Source: Mycolicibacterium aromaticivorans JS19b1 = JCM 16368 (GTDB lineage Bacteria; Actinomycetota; Actinomycetes; Mycobacteriales; Mycobacteriaceae). From it: a stretch of DNA of 64,000 nucleotides. The notes beneath the pieces are model-generated. The model saw only the letters and a program-made list of their open reading frames with translations. It did no database searches and was not told the DNA's origin. The stretch spans positions 3,968,001-4,032,000 of the forward strand of contig NZ_JALN02000001.1 of NCBI RefSeq assembly GCF_000559085.1, in the 5' to 3' direction. Shown here one piece after another: positions 46,571 through 54,792 of this stretch (position 1 is the stretch's first letter; each line of letters begins with the position of its first letter). The translations under genes and the position numbers were made by a program.

Positions 46571-47170
46571 ATGATTGAACTCAACACCCTGCGGGCGCTC
46601 GCGGGCCTTCCACTCGATCCGCCCAGTCTGGCCACGTCGACGTTGATTCTGATCGACTGCCAGAACACCTACACCCAGGGTGTGATGGAACTCGAGGGTG
46701 TTCAAGACGCACTGGACGAGGCGGCCGCGCTGTTGGATCGCGCGCGGACTGCGGGCATTCCGGTGATTCACATCCAGCACGACGACGGCCCCGGGTCGCT
46801 GTACGACATCAGCGGGGAGAGCGGTGCGATCGTGGCCCGGGTCGCCCCTCTCGATGGAGAACCGGTGGTGGTCAAGAACTACCCCGACGCGTTCGTGCAC
46901 ACCGATCTGGAAGATCGGCTCAAATCGGTCGGCGCGGAGAACTTGATCATCGGCGGATTCATGACGCATATGTGTGTGAATTCGACCGCGCGAGGCGCGT
47001 TCAACCTCGGCTACGCGCCCACAGTGGTCGCGGCCGCCACCGCCACGCGGTCGTTGCCAGGTGTGGACGGTGCGGCCATCCCCGCAGCATCGTTGCACGC
47101 CGCGAGTCTTGCCGCTCTCAAGGATTTGTTCGCTGTCGTCGTCGCCGACTCGGACGCAATCTCAGACTGA
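46571..47170 (+). CDS. Isochorismatase-like cysteine hydrolase
   Basis: 199 residues. The cysteine hydrolase triad is visible: aspartate in TLILIDCQNTYTQG near residue 28, lysine in VVVKNYPDAFVHTD near 100 and nucleophilic cysteine in GGFMTHMCVNSTARGA near 137. The family contains isochorismatases, nicotinamidases and N-carbamoyl amidases; substrate not determined. It follows cysQ by nine bases, so it is probably the last gene of the sulfur operon, without an obvious biochemical link. Confidence 0.87.
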   Translation: MIELNTLRALAGLPLDPPSLATSTLILIDCQNTYTQGVMELEGVQDALDEAAALLDRARTAGIPVIHIQHDDGPGSLYDISGESGAIVARVAPLDGEPVVVKNYPDAFVHTDLEDRLKSVGAENLIIGGFMTHMCVNSTARGAFNLGYAPTVVAAATATRSLPGVDGAAIPAASLHAASLAALKDLFAVVVADSDAISD

Positions 47171-47190
47171 GACCCCCCCGGTGGCCCTTT

Positions 47191-47241
47191 CCTGAGAGGT
47201 TTGAGCCATGAACCTGAGAGCCGGAAGGCTCTGGGATGGCT
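47191..47241. promoter_or_regulatory. Paired CCTGAGAG motifs and hairpin downstream of the cys operon
   Basis: CCTGAGAG occurs at 47191-47198 and 47213-47220, exactly 22 bases apart. It is the reverse complement of the CTCTCAGG in the promoters of both secreted-protein genes. The second copy overlaps a hairpin: AGAGCC (47217-47222), GGAA loop, GGCTCT (47227-47232), enclosed by GAGCCAT (47203-47209) pairing with ATGGCTT (47235-47241). The rest of 47171-47490 is AT-rich promoter DNA without a gene. Confidence 0.45.
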
Positions 47242-47427
47242 TGCGGTTCACTCTGAGTGCGCGTTTTTGGGCGCCGGCCGGTCGTTATTTAAATTTGCTG
47301 ACTCTCGATAAATCACCTGTTAGGCCTGGTCAGGAATGTCTTTAACCTTCGCTGTTAGTGGGTGTCTGTCAAAACTGACGTTCTCGCCAGGAAAAATTTT
47401 CGACAAAATCGTCAATTATCGTTTTCC

Positions 47428-47452
47428 CTCAGGTTCCTCTCAGGTATCTTCA
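47428..47452 (+). promoter_or_regulatory. Promoter with 11-bp-spaced CTCAGGT repeats (first secreted protein)
   Basis: CTCAGGT at 47428-47434 and again at 47439-47445, eleven bases apart. TTCCTCTCAGGTAT (47434-47447) is identical to the sequence at 48788-48801. TATCTT immediately follows as a likely -10. Direct repeats one helical turn apart are typical of OmpR/PhoB-family response regulators such as PhoP and MprA. The ATG lies 43 bases beyond the shared block. Confidence 0.55.
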
Positions 47453-47490
47453 GCTTTGTCAGTGTTGACCCCAGCCCGGGAGGGATTGAA

Positions 47491-48666
47491 ATGCAAATCT
47501 CCATACGCTCTCAGCTCATTGCGGGAACCGCTGCCGTTGTCGGCGCCAGCGCGATTGCAATGACGCCGGTAACGCAGGCCAATCTCGCGTTGCCCGACCT
47601 CCAAATCCCGTCGGTGAACCAGGTGGCGCTGGCGGGCTTCGACAGCCCGCTTTCGGAACTCCTCGGCACCGCCAACTCCTTCAACCAGTGGCTGGTGAGC
47701 TCTGACAACAGCACCGCTGGCTACACCGATCTGGGCGGCCTGGCTGACGCCACCGGCGTTGCCATCGCAAAGATGGGCTTCCAATTCAATGCGGTCGGGC
47801 TGCTCCCGCAGGTGATCAATGATCACCTGCCGATCCTGAGCCAGGCCGGGCTGAACGGTTCGGCGAGCCTGGAGAGCATGCTGAATGCCGGGACGACGAT
47901 CGGGCTGATCGCCAGTGAAGGGCTGTGGAACCTGCCCGGAGCCTTCGTCACCGCCACGCAGCAAGCGTTTTCGGGTGACATCCCCGGCGCCATCGCGACG
48001 TTGCAGTCCGCGATTGTGGGACCGTTCGTGGCCGCCGGCCAGGTCGCCCTCGCCAGCGCCAACTACATGCTGGACAACGCGGTCGCACGGGGTACGGCCC
48101 TGCTGGGTGCCGTTCCCACCCTGGTCAACCTGGTCGTTCAGAGCTCCATCGGGCAAGCTCAGGTGCTTGCCGGAGCGTTCAGCACCGTCGTGCAGAACGT
48201 GATCACCGGCATCACCAACGGTAATGCCGAGGAGGCGTGGAACGCTGCGGTCGACGGGTTCTTCGGACCGCGGGGCATCCCGGGCACGATCCTCAACCTG
48301 ACTGTCGGTGCAGGTGTGCAGACCGGCGCGGCCACGGTGGTGCCGAGTGTCCGCGGCGTGATCCAAGCCGCTGTCCACGGTATCGCCGACGCGCTCTCGC
48401 AGACCGGATCGGCGCCGCCGGTTCCGCCGCCGGCTGCCGCGAAGACCGCATCGCCCTCGGCATCGGCACTGCGTGTCGCCGCCGTGCAGGAGTCGGCCCC
48501 CGCTGCTGACAGCGGCACCTCGGGCGGTAGCGGAGGTTCGGCCGCATCCGATCACTCCACCAACAGCAACGCGAAGAGCGGAAGCGCAGGCAAGTCCGGC
48601 GCCAAGAAGGGCGTCGCCGGCTCCAAGCGGCCCGCCAAGGCCTCGGCCGGCAAGTCCGCGGGGTAG
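47491..48666 (+). CDS. Secreted alanine-rich protein with basic C-terminal tail, unknown function
   Basis: 391 residues. Sec signal peptide MQISIRSQLIAGTAAVVGAS then AIAMTPVTQA, cleavage after about residue 30. The body (31-320) is hydrophobic-amphipathic, rich in Ala, Gly, Val, with repeated helix-like blocks such as GLIASEGLWNLPGAFVTATQ and AIVGPFVAAGQVALASANYM, as in PE/PPE-adjacent or surface proteins of mycobacteria. The tail (about 345-391) is low-complexity Ser/Gly/Ala/Lys ending in KRPAKASAGKSAG, a likely wall- or nucleic-acid-binding tail. ATG 47491 is preceded by GGGAGGG. I do not recognise a named family. It shares promoter and probably regulation with the next gene. Confidence 0.78.
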   Translation: MQISIRSQLIAGTAAVVGASAIAMTPVTQANLALPDLQIPSVNQVALAGFDSPLSELLGTANSFNQWLVSSDNSTAGYTDLGGLADATGVAIAKMGFQFNAVGLLPQVINDHLPILSQAGLNGSASLESMLNAGTTIGLIASEGLWNLPGAFVTATQQAFSGDIPGAIATLQSAIVGPFVAAGQVALASANYMLDNAVARGTALLGAVPTLVNLVVQSSIGQAQVLAGAFSTVVQNVITGITNGNAEEAWNAAVDGFFGPRGIPGTILNLTVGAGVQTGAATVVPSVRGVIQAAVHGIADALSQTGSAPPVPPPAAAKTASPSASALRVAAVQESAPAADSGTSGGSGGSAASDHSTNSNAKSGSAGKSGAKKGVAGSKRPAKASAGKSAG

Positions 48667-48683
48667 TACGCGGTATCGATGGG

Positions 48684-48722
48684 GTGCCCTTCCTTTTCGA
48701 AGTCTTCGAAAAGGAAGGGCAC
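48684..48722 (+). terminator. Strong intrinsic terminator
   Basis: Perfect 18-bp inverted repeat, GTGCCCTTCCTTTTCGAA and its complement, around a three-base loop (GTC), followed by TCTGTTTTCCTCTTC. Perfect stems of this length are rare in mycobacterial intergenic DNA. It lies 18 bases after the stop of the first secreted-protein gene and isolates it from the second. Confidence 0.9.
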
Positions 48723-48781
48723 TCTGTTTTCCTCTTCGTCAAATTAAGTGAATTACTCGAATTTCAATGAGGTCTTTCTCT

Positions 48782-48806
48782 CTAAGTTTCCTCTCAGGTA
48801 TTCTTA
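48782..48806 (+). promoter_or_regulatory. Promoter sharing the TTCCTCTCAGGTAT block (second secreted protein)
   Basis: TTCCTCTCAGGTAT at 48788-48801 repeats the block at 47434 exactly. TATTCT (48799-48804) is a likely -10, and a weaker copy CTAAGTT sits eleven bases upstream of CTCAGGT. The start codon is 45 bases downstream of the block, nearly the same distance as in the first gene. The region 48723-48846 holds no gene. Confidence 0.55.
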
Positions 48807-48846
48807 AGGCCGCAATTGGCCTGAGTGCCGGGGAGGTGAGCACGCG

Positions 48847-50004
48847 GTGCGGCGCGGCATTGGTGCGATTTTCACGACTGGAGTAGCTCTTGTGGGCGCG
48901 ACGGTTGTCGTCGCCAACCCGGTGTCGGCACCCCAGTCGGACGTTCGGGTTCCCCCGGTGAAACTGTCGGCCGACAGCACCGCTTCGACCACCGCTCTCG
49001 ACCGGGCTCTGCTCGAGACCCTGACGCGAGACGCCAGCGGCACCAGCCCGGCGGACCCGCTGAAGAGAGTCGTCGCAGGCGTCGTCACCAATGTCACGAT
49101 GCTCAGCGGCCGGGCGGTGGACGAAGCGTTCTGGAGCGACGTCTCCGGGACACCGACGCCGATGCGCGTCCCATCCCTGCAGTCGCCCCTACCGGCGACA
49201 GCCGTCGCCGATCTGCTCAGCGGTAAGCCGGCCACCGTTGCGTCAGCCGGTGCGTCCCCCGCGGTCATCGAGGATCGCGCCCTGCAGCATGCCGTCACGT
49301 CGGTCGCCGACTACGTCGGCTATGTCAGCGTGCAGGTCGTCGAGGCCACCGTCGCGGCCGCCCGGATCGCGGTGGCCAAGCCGCGGCTGATCGCCGACAC
49401 GCTGGCTGCGCTCACCGACGGTGACGTCGACGCCGCGATCACCACCGCTCTTCGGGTCGTCGCCGTGCCCGTCGGGCCACCGTCGAAGATCGTGAAAGCG
49501 ATCCGCACCGAGGTCCGTCAGCGGGTGACCGAACTGACGGACATCTTGCGGCGGTCCGCGCCATCCCGGCCGGCAGCGACCCCAACCGTGACCCTCTCGG
49601 CAGTCGCCGACAGCGTGGCATCGCTGCGCCGCACGCTGGGTCACCGCCGCGGCCTGAGCGTCACGGCCAAACCGGGTGCATCCTCGAAGCCGGGGAATTC
49701 GACCGAACCCGAGACATCGACCAAGCCCGAGGCATCGGCCGACGCCACCGACTCCGGCACGGTCACCGGTCCCGACACCAAGCCGACTGCCGCCAACGGT
49801 GCGACGGATTTGAGCGACGGCAACAAAGCGGTACCGCGCACCAAAGCTCCGCAATCGCCGGTCCAGCAGCGGGTCGAGAACTCGGTCACCCAGGTCCGTA
49901 CCTCGCTGGACCGGTTCGCTGACACCCTTCGCAAGGCGCTCACACCGCATCGTGCGCCGCAGCGCACCGGCGCCACACCCGCACCGGCATCAGACGCCTC
50001 GTGA
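48847..50004 (+). CDS. Secreted protein with Pro/Thr/Glu-rich C-terminal region, unknown function
   Basis: 385 residues. Signal peptide RRGIGAIFTTGVALVGATVV then VANPVSA, cleavage near residue 27. The central part (60-230) is helical and rich in Ala/Val, with VADYVGYVSVQVVEATVAAA near 155. From about 265 the chain is low-complexity with KPGASSKPGNSTEPETSTKP style repeats, then a basic C terminus. Overall design is similar to the preceding secreted protein, though I see no clear sequence identity. GTG 48847 has GGGGAGG about twelve bases upstream. Function unknown; envelope-associated by inference. Confidence 0.75.
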   Translation: MRRGIGAIFTTGVALVGATVVVANPVSAPQSDVRVPPVKLSADSTASTTALDRALLETLTRDASGTSPADPLKRVVAGVVTNVTMLSGRAVDEAFWSDVSGTPTPMRVPSLQSPLPATAVADLLSGKPATVASAGASPAVIEDRALQHAVTSVADYVGYVSVQVVEATVAAARIAVAKPRLIADTLAALTDGDVDAAITTALRVVAVPVGPPSKIVKAIRTEVRQRVTELTDILRRSAPSRPAATPTVTLSAVADSVASLRRTLGHRRGLSVTAKPGASSKPGNSTEPETSTKPEASADATDSGTVTGPDTKPTAANGATDLSDGNKAVPRTKAPQSPVQQRVENSVTQVRTSLDRFADTLRKALTPHRAPQRTGATPAPASDAS

Positions 50005-50040
50005 GCCTGCTGCCGACCAGGCAGTGGCACAATTCGCGGA

Positions 50041-50514
50041 ATGCGGATGTCAGCGAAGGCGGAGTACGCCGTCCGCGCCATGATCCAGCTCGCCTCAGTC
50101 GACTCGGGCGTGCTGGTCAAGACCGAGGATCTGGCCAAGGCCCAGGGCATCCCCGCGCAATTCCTGGTCGACATCCTGTCCGGTCTGCGCACCGACCGGT
50201 TGGTGCGCAGCCACCGCGGCCGCGACGGCGGTTACGAGCTGGGACGACCGGCCGCCGAGATCAGCATCGCCGACGTGTTGCGCTGCATCGACGGGCCGTT
50301 GGCGAGCGTGCGTGACATCGGCTTGGGCGACCTGCCCTACAGCGGACCTACCGCGGCACTGACCGATGTGTGGCGGGCGTTGCGCGCCAGCATGCGCTCA
50401 GTGCTGGAGGAGACCAGCGTGGCCGATGTGGCCGGCGGGCAACTGCCGGCCCACGTTGCGGACCTGGCGCACGACTATCTGCGGCAGGAGAACCGGCGCG
50501 GGCACAACGGTTAG
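50041..50514 (+). CDS. Rrf2 family transcriptional regulator (Rv1287 orthologue)
   Basis: 157 residues. Winged helix: [20 protein letters not shown], then [20 protein letters not shown] and the wing [16 protein letters not shown] (residues 3-75). The second half, [20 protein letters not shown], closely matches Rv1287. Only one cysteine is present (LRCIDGP), so it lacks the three-cysteine iron-sulfur cluster of IscR or NsrR and probably senses something else. In M. tuberculosis it follows cysNC directly; here 4 kb is inserted. CymR-type Rrf2 proteins control cysteine synthesis, so control of cysDNCQ is plausible. ATG 50047 is an alternative start. Confidence 0.9.
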   Translation: MRMSAKAEYAVRAMIQLASVDSGVLVKTEDLAKAQGIPAQFLVDILSGLRTDRLVRSHRGRDGGYELGRPAAEISIADVLRCIDGPLASVRDIGLGDLPYSGPTAALTDVWRALRASMRSVLEETSVADVAGGQLPAHVADLAHDYLRQENRRGHNG

Positions 50515-50903
50515 CCGGAACCCGACCCGTAGGGGCGGGTGATGATCTCCAGGTAATGGCCCGCCGGGTCGCGGAAGTAGACGCCGCGGCCACCGTCGTT
50601 GTGGTTGATCTCGCCGGGCCGGGCTGCGCGGGGATCGGCCCAGTGCGGCAGATTCCGATCGGAGATCTTGCGGTAGATCGCGTCGAAATCGCCCTCCGAC
50701 ACCAGGAAGGCGTAGTGCTGCGGGTGAATTGGTTCATCGGCAGGCACGTCGGCGAAGTCCAGGCTCAGCCCGTGCTCGAAGGTGACGACGAGGAAATGTC
50801 CGAACGGCACCGCATCCGGTAGCCCGAACAGCTCGGTCAGGAAGCGGGCGGACTGCTGCTTGTCATGTGCGGCGACGATGGTGTGGTTCAGTTCGATTGC
50901 CAT
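50511..50903 (-). CDS. VOC (glyoxalase/dioxygenase) superfamily protein
   Basis: 130 residues, two beta-alpha-beta-beta-beta modules: [20 protein letters not shown] at the N terminus and [20 protein letters not shown] at the start of the second half. [19 protein letters not shown] near 110 is the typical C-terminal metal-ligand strand. H5/E-type metal ligands are present at the usual positions. Substrate unknown. It converges on the Rrf2 gene with a four-base overlap. Confidence 0.82.
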   Translation of the reverse strand: MAIELNHTIVAAHDKQQSARFLTELFGLPDAVPFGHFLVVTFEHGLSLDFADVPADEPIHPQHYAFLVSEGDFDAIYRKISDRNLPHWADPRAARPGEINHNDGGRGVYFRDPAGHYLEIITRPYGSGSG

Positions 50904-50994
50904 TACCCTTGCCAGTCAAGCACTTTGGGTCATCCCGTGCAATATCGCCGGCCTACCCGGTCGCGGCCGTCGGATGCCGTACCGTCTGTTGCTT

Positions 50995-52119
50995 ATGGCA
51001 ACACCGCAGACCCGGGTCGAAGTGCTGGGCAACATCGGGCCCAACTGGTTCGCATCGGTGATGGGCACCGGAATCGTCGCGACCGCGGGTGCGACGCTGC
51101 CGATCCAGCTCCCAGGATTGCGCGGGTTCGCCGAGGTGGTCTGGGTGATCGCCGCGACGCTCCTCGTCGTGCTGATCGCGATCGTCGGCCTGCATTGGCT
51201 GCGCCATCCCACCGTCGCGCGCACCCATGCCCGCAATCCGCAGATGGCGCACTTCTACGGTGCGGCGCCGATGGCGCTACTGACCGTCGGCACCGGCGCG
51301 GTGCTGATCGGCCGGGATCTGATCGGCGAGCGGCTCGCCGTCGACCTGGACTGGGTGCTGTGGACGGCCGGCACGGTGGGCGGGCTGTTCACCGCGGTGA
51401 GCATCCCGTTCCTGATGTTCACCCAGCACAACGTCGAACCCGACGCCGCGTTCGGCGGCTGGCTGATGCCGATTGTGCCGCCGATGGTCTCGGCGGCCGC
51501 CGGCGCCTTGCTCATTCCGCACATGGCGCCGGGCACCGGTCGCACCACCATGCTGTACGGCTGTTACGCGATGTTCGGACTATCCCTGGTCGCCGCGTTC
51601 ATCATCATCACACTGATCTGGAGCCGCCTGGCTCTCTACGGAACGTCGGGAACCGCCAGGGTTCCCACGCTGTGGATCGTGCTCGGCCCGCTCGGCCAAT
51701 CCATCACCGCCGCAGGGCTTCTCGGCCACGTCGCCGCAACGGCCGTTGAGCCCGAGCTGGCTGAGGACCTGAATGCGTTCGCTGTCATCTTCGGAGTTCC
51801 GGTGTGGGGCTTCGCGATGCTCTGGATCGCGCTGGCCGCCTCCCTGACCGTTCGCACCCTGCGCCGCGGTATGCCGTTCGCCCTGACCTGGTGGAGCCTC
51901 ACCTTCCCGGTGGGCACGTTCGTCACCGGCACCACCCAGTTGGCGGTGCACACCAACCTGCCGGCGTTCAAGGTCGCGGCGGTAATCGCCTACGCCGGGT
52001 TGCTGAGCACCTGGCTGCTGGTCGCGGCGCGTACGGCGCGGGGCAGTCTGCGGGGCAATCTGCTCAACCCGCCGCCCAGCGCAGGGCCGATCCGCGCCCA
52101 GAAAGACCCCGCTCGCTAA
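50995..52119 (+). CDS. TehA/SLAC1-type anion channel or C4-dicarboxylate/sulfite transporter
   Basis: 374 residues with ten predicted helices of the TDT/SLAC1 family. It starts LGNIGPNWFASVMGTGIVAT, the family signature (G-P-x-W-F near helix 1). GAAPMALLTVGTGAVLIGRD (helix 3 region) and FALTWWSLTFPVGTFVTGTT (helix 9, F-P-x-G) are also present. Members export tellurite, sulfite, malate or conduct nitrate/chloride. Near a sulfur operon, sulfite or small-anion export is conceivable but unproven. ATG 50995 gives the family N terminus; ATG 50974 is possible. Confidence 0.87.
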   Translation: MATPQTRVEVLGNIGPNWFASVMGTGIVATAGATLPIQLPGLRGFAEVVWVIAATLLVVLIAIVGLHWLRHPTVARTHARNPQMAHFYGAAPMALLTVGTGAVLIGRDLIGERLAVDLDWVLWTAGTVGGLFTAVSIPFLMFTQHNVEPDAAFGGWLMPIVPPMVSAAAGALLIPHMAPGTGRTTMLYGCYAMFGLSLVAAFIIITLIWSRLALYGTSGTARVPTLWIVLGPLGQSITAAGLLGHVAATAVEPELAEDLNAFAVIFGVPVWGFAMLWIALAASLTVRTLRRGMPFALTWWSLTFPVGTFVTGTTQLAVHTNLPAFKVAAVIAYAGLLSTWLLVAARTARGSLRGNLLNPPPSAGPIRAQKDPAR

Positions 52120-52203
52120 CGTCCCCACGCCCAAACCGACGTCTCGCCGCGAAAGTTCGAGTGCCAGGCAGCAAAACGTCGATCTCGGCGGTGCTTCGAC
52201 GCC

Positions 52204-53253
52204 CTAGTCGCGTGGATCAAGCGGGTTGACCCGGTTGACGATCAGCGGATCGGCCTTGGTGAACGGGAAATTGGGCAGGTCGTCGATGTGGACATTGAAC
52301 GTCGCAGCGAGTACTTCGCGCGAGTACGCGCTCGCCGACGCCCGATACCCGATATCGCCAGGGGTGGGCTGGTCGAAGAAGATCGCGAAATGCAGGTCGG
52401 GAGCGTCGACCACCTCGATGTGGTGAGGGTACGCACGAGGGATGAAGTACATGTCGCCCTGCTCCAGATACCAGGTGTCCAACGTCCCGTCAGGGTCCAT
52501 GACCGTCATCCGCGAACTTCCCGACGCGACGTAGCCCATCTCCGCTGTGACCGGGTGCCAATGCGGTTCGCGCATTCCGTCCTCACGGATCCGAAGTGAG
52601 TACATCGACATGTCCTTGAGGGCGGGCCAGAACTGGACCCGGGCCAGGCGTGCCGATCCGACTGCGCTGCCGACTGGCGGGCTCTGTGCCTCGACCCCGA
52701 ATTTGTGCGGATCGTCGAAGTGGGCGGTGCTCGGAACCGACGGATCCCCAACGCGTGCAGCGAGCTTCCGGTCGGTGGTGTCGCGGCGGATCTTCGCGAA
52801 GTCCGAAGCCGGCAGGTCGTAGGTGTTACCCAACACCGCATCTGTCATCGCGCCGAACGCGGCCCCGAGGCCGAAGTCCTCGGGCCGCTCGTGCCGGAAC
52901 GAAAGGATGAACTCGGCAGGTTCCTCGCCGATGTTCTCGATGTGATGCAACGAGCCTGAGTCGACATGGAACATCTCGCCGGAGCCGATCGTGAACGACG
53001 AGAACTGGCTGCCGCTGTCGAGAATCGAGACCAGACAATTTCCGGTGACGCAGTAGGCCAATTCGTTGGCGTTCGCGTGCCAGTGCGGCGTGCGCATCGC
53101 GCCCGGATTGATCACCAGGCGCTTGATCGAGAGGCCGGACAGGATGGGCAGGTTGTCGGCAGTGACGCGGCGGATCGAACCGAGATCCGATTCTTCAACG
53201 ATCTCACCGTCGAGCAACGACACCGAATGTTCGCTGCGCTTTAGTCTCGACAT
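52204..53253 (-). CDS. Bicupin, oxalate-decarboxylase-like
   Basis: 349 residues, two cupin barrels. The first has RTPHWHANANELAYCVTG near residue 55 and SGSLHHIENIGEEPAEFIL near 98. The second has REPHWHPVTAEMGYVASG near 227 and FIPRAYPHHIEVVDAPDLHF near 268. Each carries H-x-H-x(5)-E-type metal ligands and the distal histidine, as in the Mn-dependent oxalate decarboxylase/oxidase family. There is no signal peptide. Oxalate as substrate is inference. ATG 53253 has a weak AGAGGTG upstream. It stands alone. Confidence 0.85.
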   Translation of the reverse strand: MSRLKRSEHSVSLLDGEIVEESDLGSIRRVTADNLPILSGLSIKRLVINPGAMRTPHWHANANELAYCVTGNCLVSILDSGSQFSSFTIGSGEMFHVDSGSLHHIENIGEEPAEFILSFRHERPEDFGLGAAFGAMTDAVLGNTYDLPASDFAKIRRDTTDRKLAARVGDPSVPSTAHFDDPHKFGVEAQSPPVGSAVGSARLARVQFWPALKDMSMYSLRIREDGMREPHWHPVTAEMGYVASGSSRMTVMDPDGTLDTWYLEQGDMYFIPRAYPHHIEVVDAPDLHFAIFFDQPTPGDIGYRASASAYSREVLAATFNVHIDDLPNFPFTKADPLIVNRVNPLDPRD

Positions 53254-53326
53254 CTCTGACTACACCTCTCGTTGGGCGAACGTGACGAAGCGGGAAGCTC
53301 ACTGCTCAAGGACGGTCGTCGGGGCG

Positions 53327-53740
53327 TTACTTGCGGGCGGTGAGCTCCAAGGCGATGTTGTCGGGGTCGCGGAACTCAAGGATGTAGGCGACGCCGATGT
53401 CCTTGATCGGCTCGTGCTCGATGCCCAGGGAATCAAGGTGGGCGGCGGCCTGTTCGAGGGCGTCCAGGCTGGGCAGGACGAACGCCAGGTGGTCGAGGCC
53501 GACCCGGTCCTCGTCGAAGGCGCCGGTCCCGGTGGGTCGCAGCCCGATCAGGTTGTCACCGATGTTGTAAATGACCCCACCGAAGAGGAAGGAAAGCTGC
53601 TCGCGGGTCGCGGCATCGGCGTTCGGCGGCAGCTCGGCGTAGACCGGCCAGCCGAACACACTGTCGTAGAACCGGCGCGAGGCGTCGATGTCGGTGACGG
53701 TCAGCCGCACGTGAGCGACGGCGGAAGTGGCGATCGGCAT
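53327..53740 (-). CDS. VOC superfamily protein (glyoxalase/bleomycin-resistance fold)
   Basis: 137 residues. VAHVRLTVTDIDASRRFYDS at the N terminus, GLDHLAFVLPSLDALEQAAA at the start of the second module, and YILEFRDPDNIALELTARK at the C terminus with the E-L-T metal ligand. Substrate unknown. ATG 53740 preferred; ATG 53749 is possible. It is divergent from the LLM flavoprotein by 85 bases. Confidence 0.84.
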   Translation of the reverse strand: MPIATSAVAHVRLTVTDIDASRRFYDSVFGWPVYAELPPNADAATREQLSFLFGGVIYNIGDNLIGLRPTGTGAFDEDRVGLDHLAFVLPSLDALEQAAAHLDSLGIEHEPIKDIGVAYILEFRDPDNIALELTARK

Positions 53741-53825
53741 GTGCTCCATCCTGTCAGTAGCCCGGATCTCTGTCAGTAGGTCGGATCGGCGCGGACGACC
53801 GCCGCGCCGTGCCAGAATCGCGAGC

Positions 53826-54740
53826 GTGCAGATTGGCATGACACTGCCGGTGATGGAACCGGACGTTGACGCAGACATCCTCAAGCGCTGGGCGCACACG
53901 ATCGACGAGGGACCGTTCTCCTCGCTGTGCTGGGGGGAGCGGATCGCGTTCGGCAACCCCGATTCCCTGACCCTGCTGGGTGCCCTGGCCGGCTGGACCG
54001 AACGGGTGCCGCTGGTGGCCACCGTCGTCGTGCCGCAGCTACATGATCCGGTGATGCTCGCCAAGGGGCTGGCGACCGGGGATCTGCTCTGCGGTGGGCG
54101 GCTGACCGTCGGTCTGGGTGTGGGGGGCCGGCACGAGGACTACCGCGCGGTCGGTGCCGACCCCAAGTCACAGACCATGCGCGACATGGCCGAGCGGGTG
54201 GCCATCATGCAGCGGGTGTGGGCGGGGGAGAAGATCACCGATTCGGTGCTGCCCGTCGGACCCAGCCCCGCCCGCGAGGGCGGACCACGGCTGCTGGTCG
54301 GCACCACCGGGCCCAAGACGGTGCGCAGTGCCGCGCCCTGGGCGGAAGGCCTGGCCGGCATCTCGATGGATCTCGACCTCGAGAAGGAGAACGCGCTGTT
54401 CGACGTCGCCCGCGACGCGTGGGCTGCCGCGGGTAAACCCAAACCCCATCTGGCGACGTCGTTTTGGTTCGCACTCGGCGAGGGAGACGCGCCTCGTCAG
54501 CAAGTGATTCAGCATCTGCGCCACTACATGAACTGGATCCCGCGGGAGTACGTCGATGCGCTCGCGCCGACCGCGGGCTGGGCCGGTACCGAGGAGGAGC
54601 TCGTCGCGGTGCTGCGCGGGTTCGCCGAGATCGGCACCAGTGAGGTACACCTCATCCCGACCAGCAGCGACATCGACCAGGTGCGCCGGGTCGCCGAGCT
54701 TGTCAGTGAGGTTTCCGCCCACACGGGAGTTTCGGCGTAG
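53826..54740 (+). CDS. LLM-class flavin/F420-dependent oxidoreductase
   Basis: 304 residues of the luciferase-like superfamily. GTG start [20 protein letters not shown]; barrel blocks [20 protein letters not shown] near 65 and [20 protein letters not shown] near 95, then [20 protein letters not shown] near 155. These fit the F420 or FMN binding pattern in mycobacterial LLM proteins. Substrate unknown. It precedes the alpha-hydroxyacid oxidase by 52 bases on the same strand and may be co-transcribed with it. Confidence 0.85.
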   Translation: MQIGMTLPVMEPDVDADILKRWAHTIDEGPFSSLCWGERIAFGNPDSLTLLGALAGWTERVPLVATVVVPQLHDPVMLAKGLATGDLLCGGRLTVGLGVGGRHEDYRAVGADPKSQTMRDMAERVAIMQRVWAGEKITDSVLPVGPSPAREGGPRLLVGTTGPKTVRSAAPWAEGLAGISMDLDLEKENALFDVARDAWAAAGKPKPHLATSFWFALGEGDAPRQQVIQHLRHYMNWIPREYVDALAPTAGWAGTEEELVAVLRGFAEIGTSEVHLIPTSSDIDQVRRVAELVSEVSAHTGVSA

Positions 54741-54792
54741 AACTGCGAGTGGAACTCGCCATGATGTCGATGTCGCGCCAGGAGGATCACCG

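Noticed and set aside
47181..47245. Resemblance to a thiamine-pyrophosphate riboswitch (CTGAGA and GAACCTGA blocks)
   Set aside because: The conserved second stem and GCGNAGGGA block are missing, and no thiamine gene follows; CCTGAGAG is better explained as the repeated DNA motif.
52133..52200. Repeat-like sequence after the TehA gene
   Set aside because: It shares only CGTCGATCTCG with 14048-14058; I could not establish a proper repeat unit from two partial occurrences.
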